Origin: Clostridia bacterium | GTDB taxonomy: Bacteria > Bacillota > Clostridia > TANB77 > CAG-508 | Length of the DNA: 6,280 nucleotides | Reading direction: 5' to 3' | Assembly: GCA_022791735.1 (NCBI GenBank) | Contig: JAAVZQ010000036.1 | Coordinates: 1 to 6,280, forward strand | Shown here: piece after piece, positions 5,852 through 6,280 of the stretch | Layout: each line of letters begins with the position of its first letter | Position numbering within the stretch: position 1 is the stretch's first letter | The notes under the pieces: model-generated | What the model was told of the DNA's origin: nothing | What the model saw: only the letters and a program-made list of their open reading frames with translations | Database searches by the model: none | Made by a program: the position numbers and the translations under genes

Positions 5852-6280
5852 CTACCTCTCTTTTATTTTGTATTTATTTTGATTTACTTCAATTAGTCCT
5901 TCCATCTCCATTAAAAATAGCTTTTCATATAACTCTGATATTTCCATCCTAGTTTTTACACTGATTTCATTTAGGCTAATCTCTTCTGCTAAAGCTTTAT
6001 ATATTGCCCTATATTCTTCTTTTACATTTTCTAGTTTATTTTCTTGTTTATCTTGCATAATTTCTAGGTCTTCAATTGTTAGTTGTTCTATTCTATTTGC
6101 TTTATACTTTTGTATTACCTCTTTAGGTTCCATAACTAATGTTGCACCTTTTTGAATTTGAATGTTAGTCCCAATTCCTTTTCTATTTTCTCTTGAATTA
6201 GCTATGCAAAAAACTTCTTTACCCTGCTCTCTTGCATACCTTGCAGTTATTGAAGTTCCGCTTCTCCATTCTGCTTCAAC
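5852..6280 (-). CDS. dprA: DNA processing protein DprA, C-terminal part (5' end outside window)
   Basis: DprA binds incoming single-stranded DNA and loads RecA during transformation; it is also widespread in non-competent bacteria. The visible 142 residues start inside the Rossmann-like core: VEAEWRSGTSITARYA, then EQGKEVFCI and GIGTN-IQ-QKGATLV, which follow the family pattern of VEA..SG(S/T)..TA...A.EQG.EVF and GTN.LI..GA. The segment usually ending in a P-(G/H)-S loop reads IANS here, a mild departure. From about visible residue 80 a charged helical linker leads into a winged-helix-like tail (IYKALAEE..SLNEI...EISELYEKLFLMEMEGLIE), as in the DprA C-terminal domain. An in-frame ATG at 6133 is internal and not the start. 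The stop codon TAG directly abuts the ATG of yraN, so the two are cotranscribed and probably translationally coupled. It contains no in-frame CGG and needs no frame correction. Confidence 0.93.
   Translation of the reverse strand, partial: VEAEWRSGTSITARYAREQGKEVFCIANSRENRKGIGTNIQIQKGATLVMEPKEVIQKYKANRIEQLTIEDLEIMQDKQENKLENVKEEYRAIYKALAEEISLNEISVKTRMEISELYEKLFLMEMEGLIEVNQNKYKIKER

Overview
The window is a strongly AT-rich stretch of bacterial chromosome with every gene on the minus strand. Base composition, AGA/AGG-dominated arginine, strong AGGAGG-type ribosome binding sites and the gene set (dprA, yraN, long-form hpf, ogg, addB) point to a low-GC Bacillota, most likely a clostridial lineage. 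Read in the direction of transcription (right to left), it holds: the 3' part of dprA (5852-6280), abutting yraN (5486-5851); a RelE/HigB-like toxin (5064-5423) overlapping a short, apparently HTH-less antitoxin-like gene (4880-5071), with its own promoter; hpf (4268-4804), with a clear promoter and a rho-independent terminator; ogg, an 8-oxoguanine DNA glycosylase (3344-4208); and addB, the helicase-nuclease subunit (1-3268, last residues cut off by the left edge). No gene-free stretch exceeds 100 bases.

The main result concerns decoding. ogg and addB look broken: ogg needs one +1 frameshift and addB needs five. In all six cases the shift can be placed on an in-frame CGG codon. If the C is skipped, or CGGN is read as a four-base codon, the next codon is GGA or GGT, and the resulting glycine falls at a family-conserved position at several of the sites (IDEF-V-G-FTPQE, G-KIDRID, PAGITKE-G, N-G-DAQKPS). 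I scanned the whole window for CGG on the coding strand. There are 15 occurrences; exactly six are in the frame being translated, and those six are the six frameshifts. No CGG is used as an ordinary arginine codon, whereas CGA and CGT are read normally as arginine in the same genes. There are no frameshifts elsewhere.

With the six corrections addB becomes one continuous reading frame of at least 1087 residues carrying the Walker A motif, the complete RecB-type nuclease motifs and all four Fe-S cysteines. ogg becomes a 287-residue enzyme with its catalytic lysine and aspartate. The preserved proteins argue against decay. Five shifts in one gene argue against an inefficient regulatory frameshift and in favour of a general rule in this organism, in which in-frame CGG (or CGGN) acts as an efficient +1 shift or quadruplet glycine codon. 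A systematic sequence error remains the main alternative.

Functionally the window is a DNA-maintenance neighbourhood: uptake and recombination (DprA), a putative nuclease (YraN), oxidised-base repair (Ogg) and double-strand break processing (AddB), with a toxin module and the ribosome hibernation factor in between.
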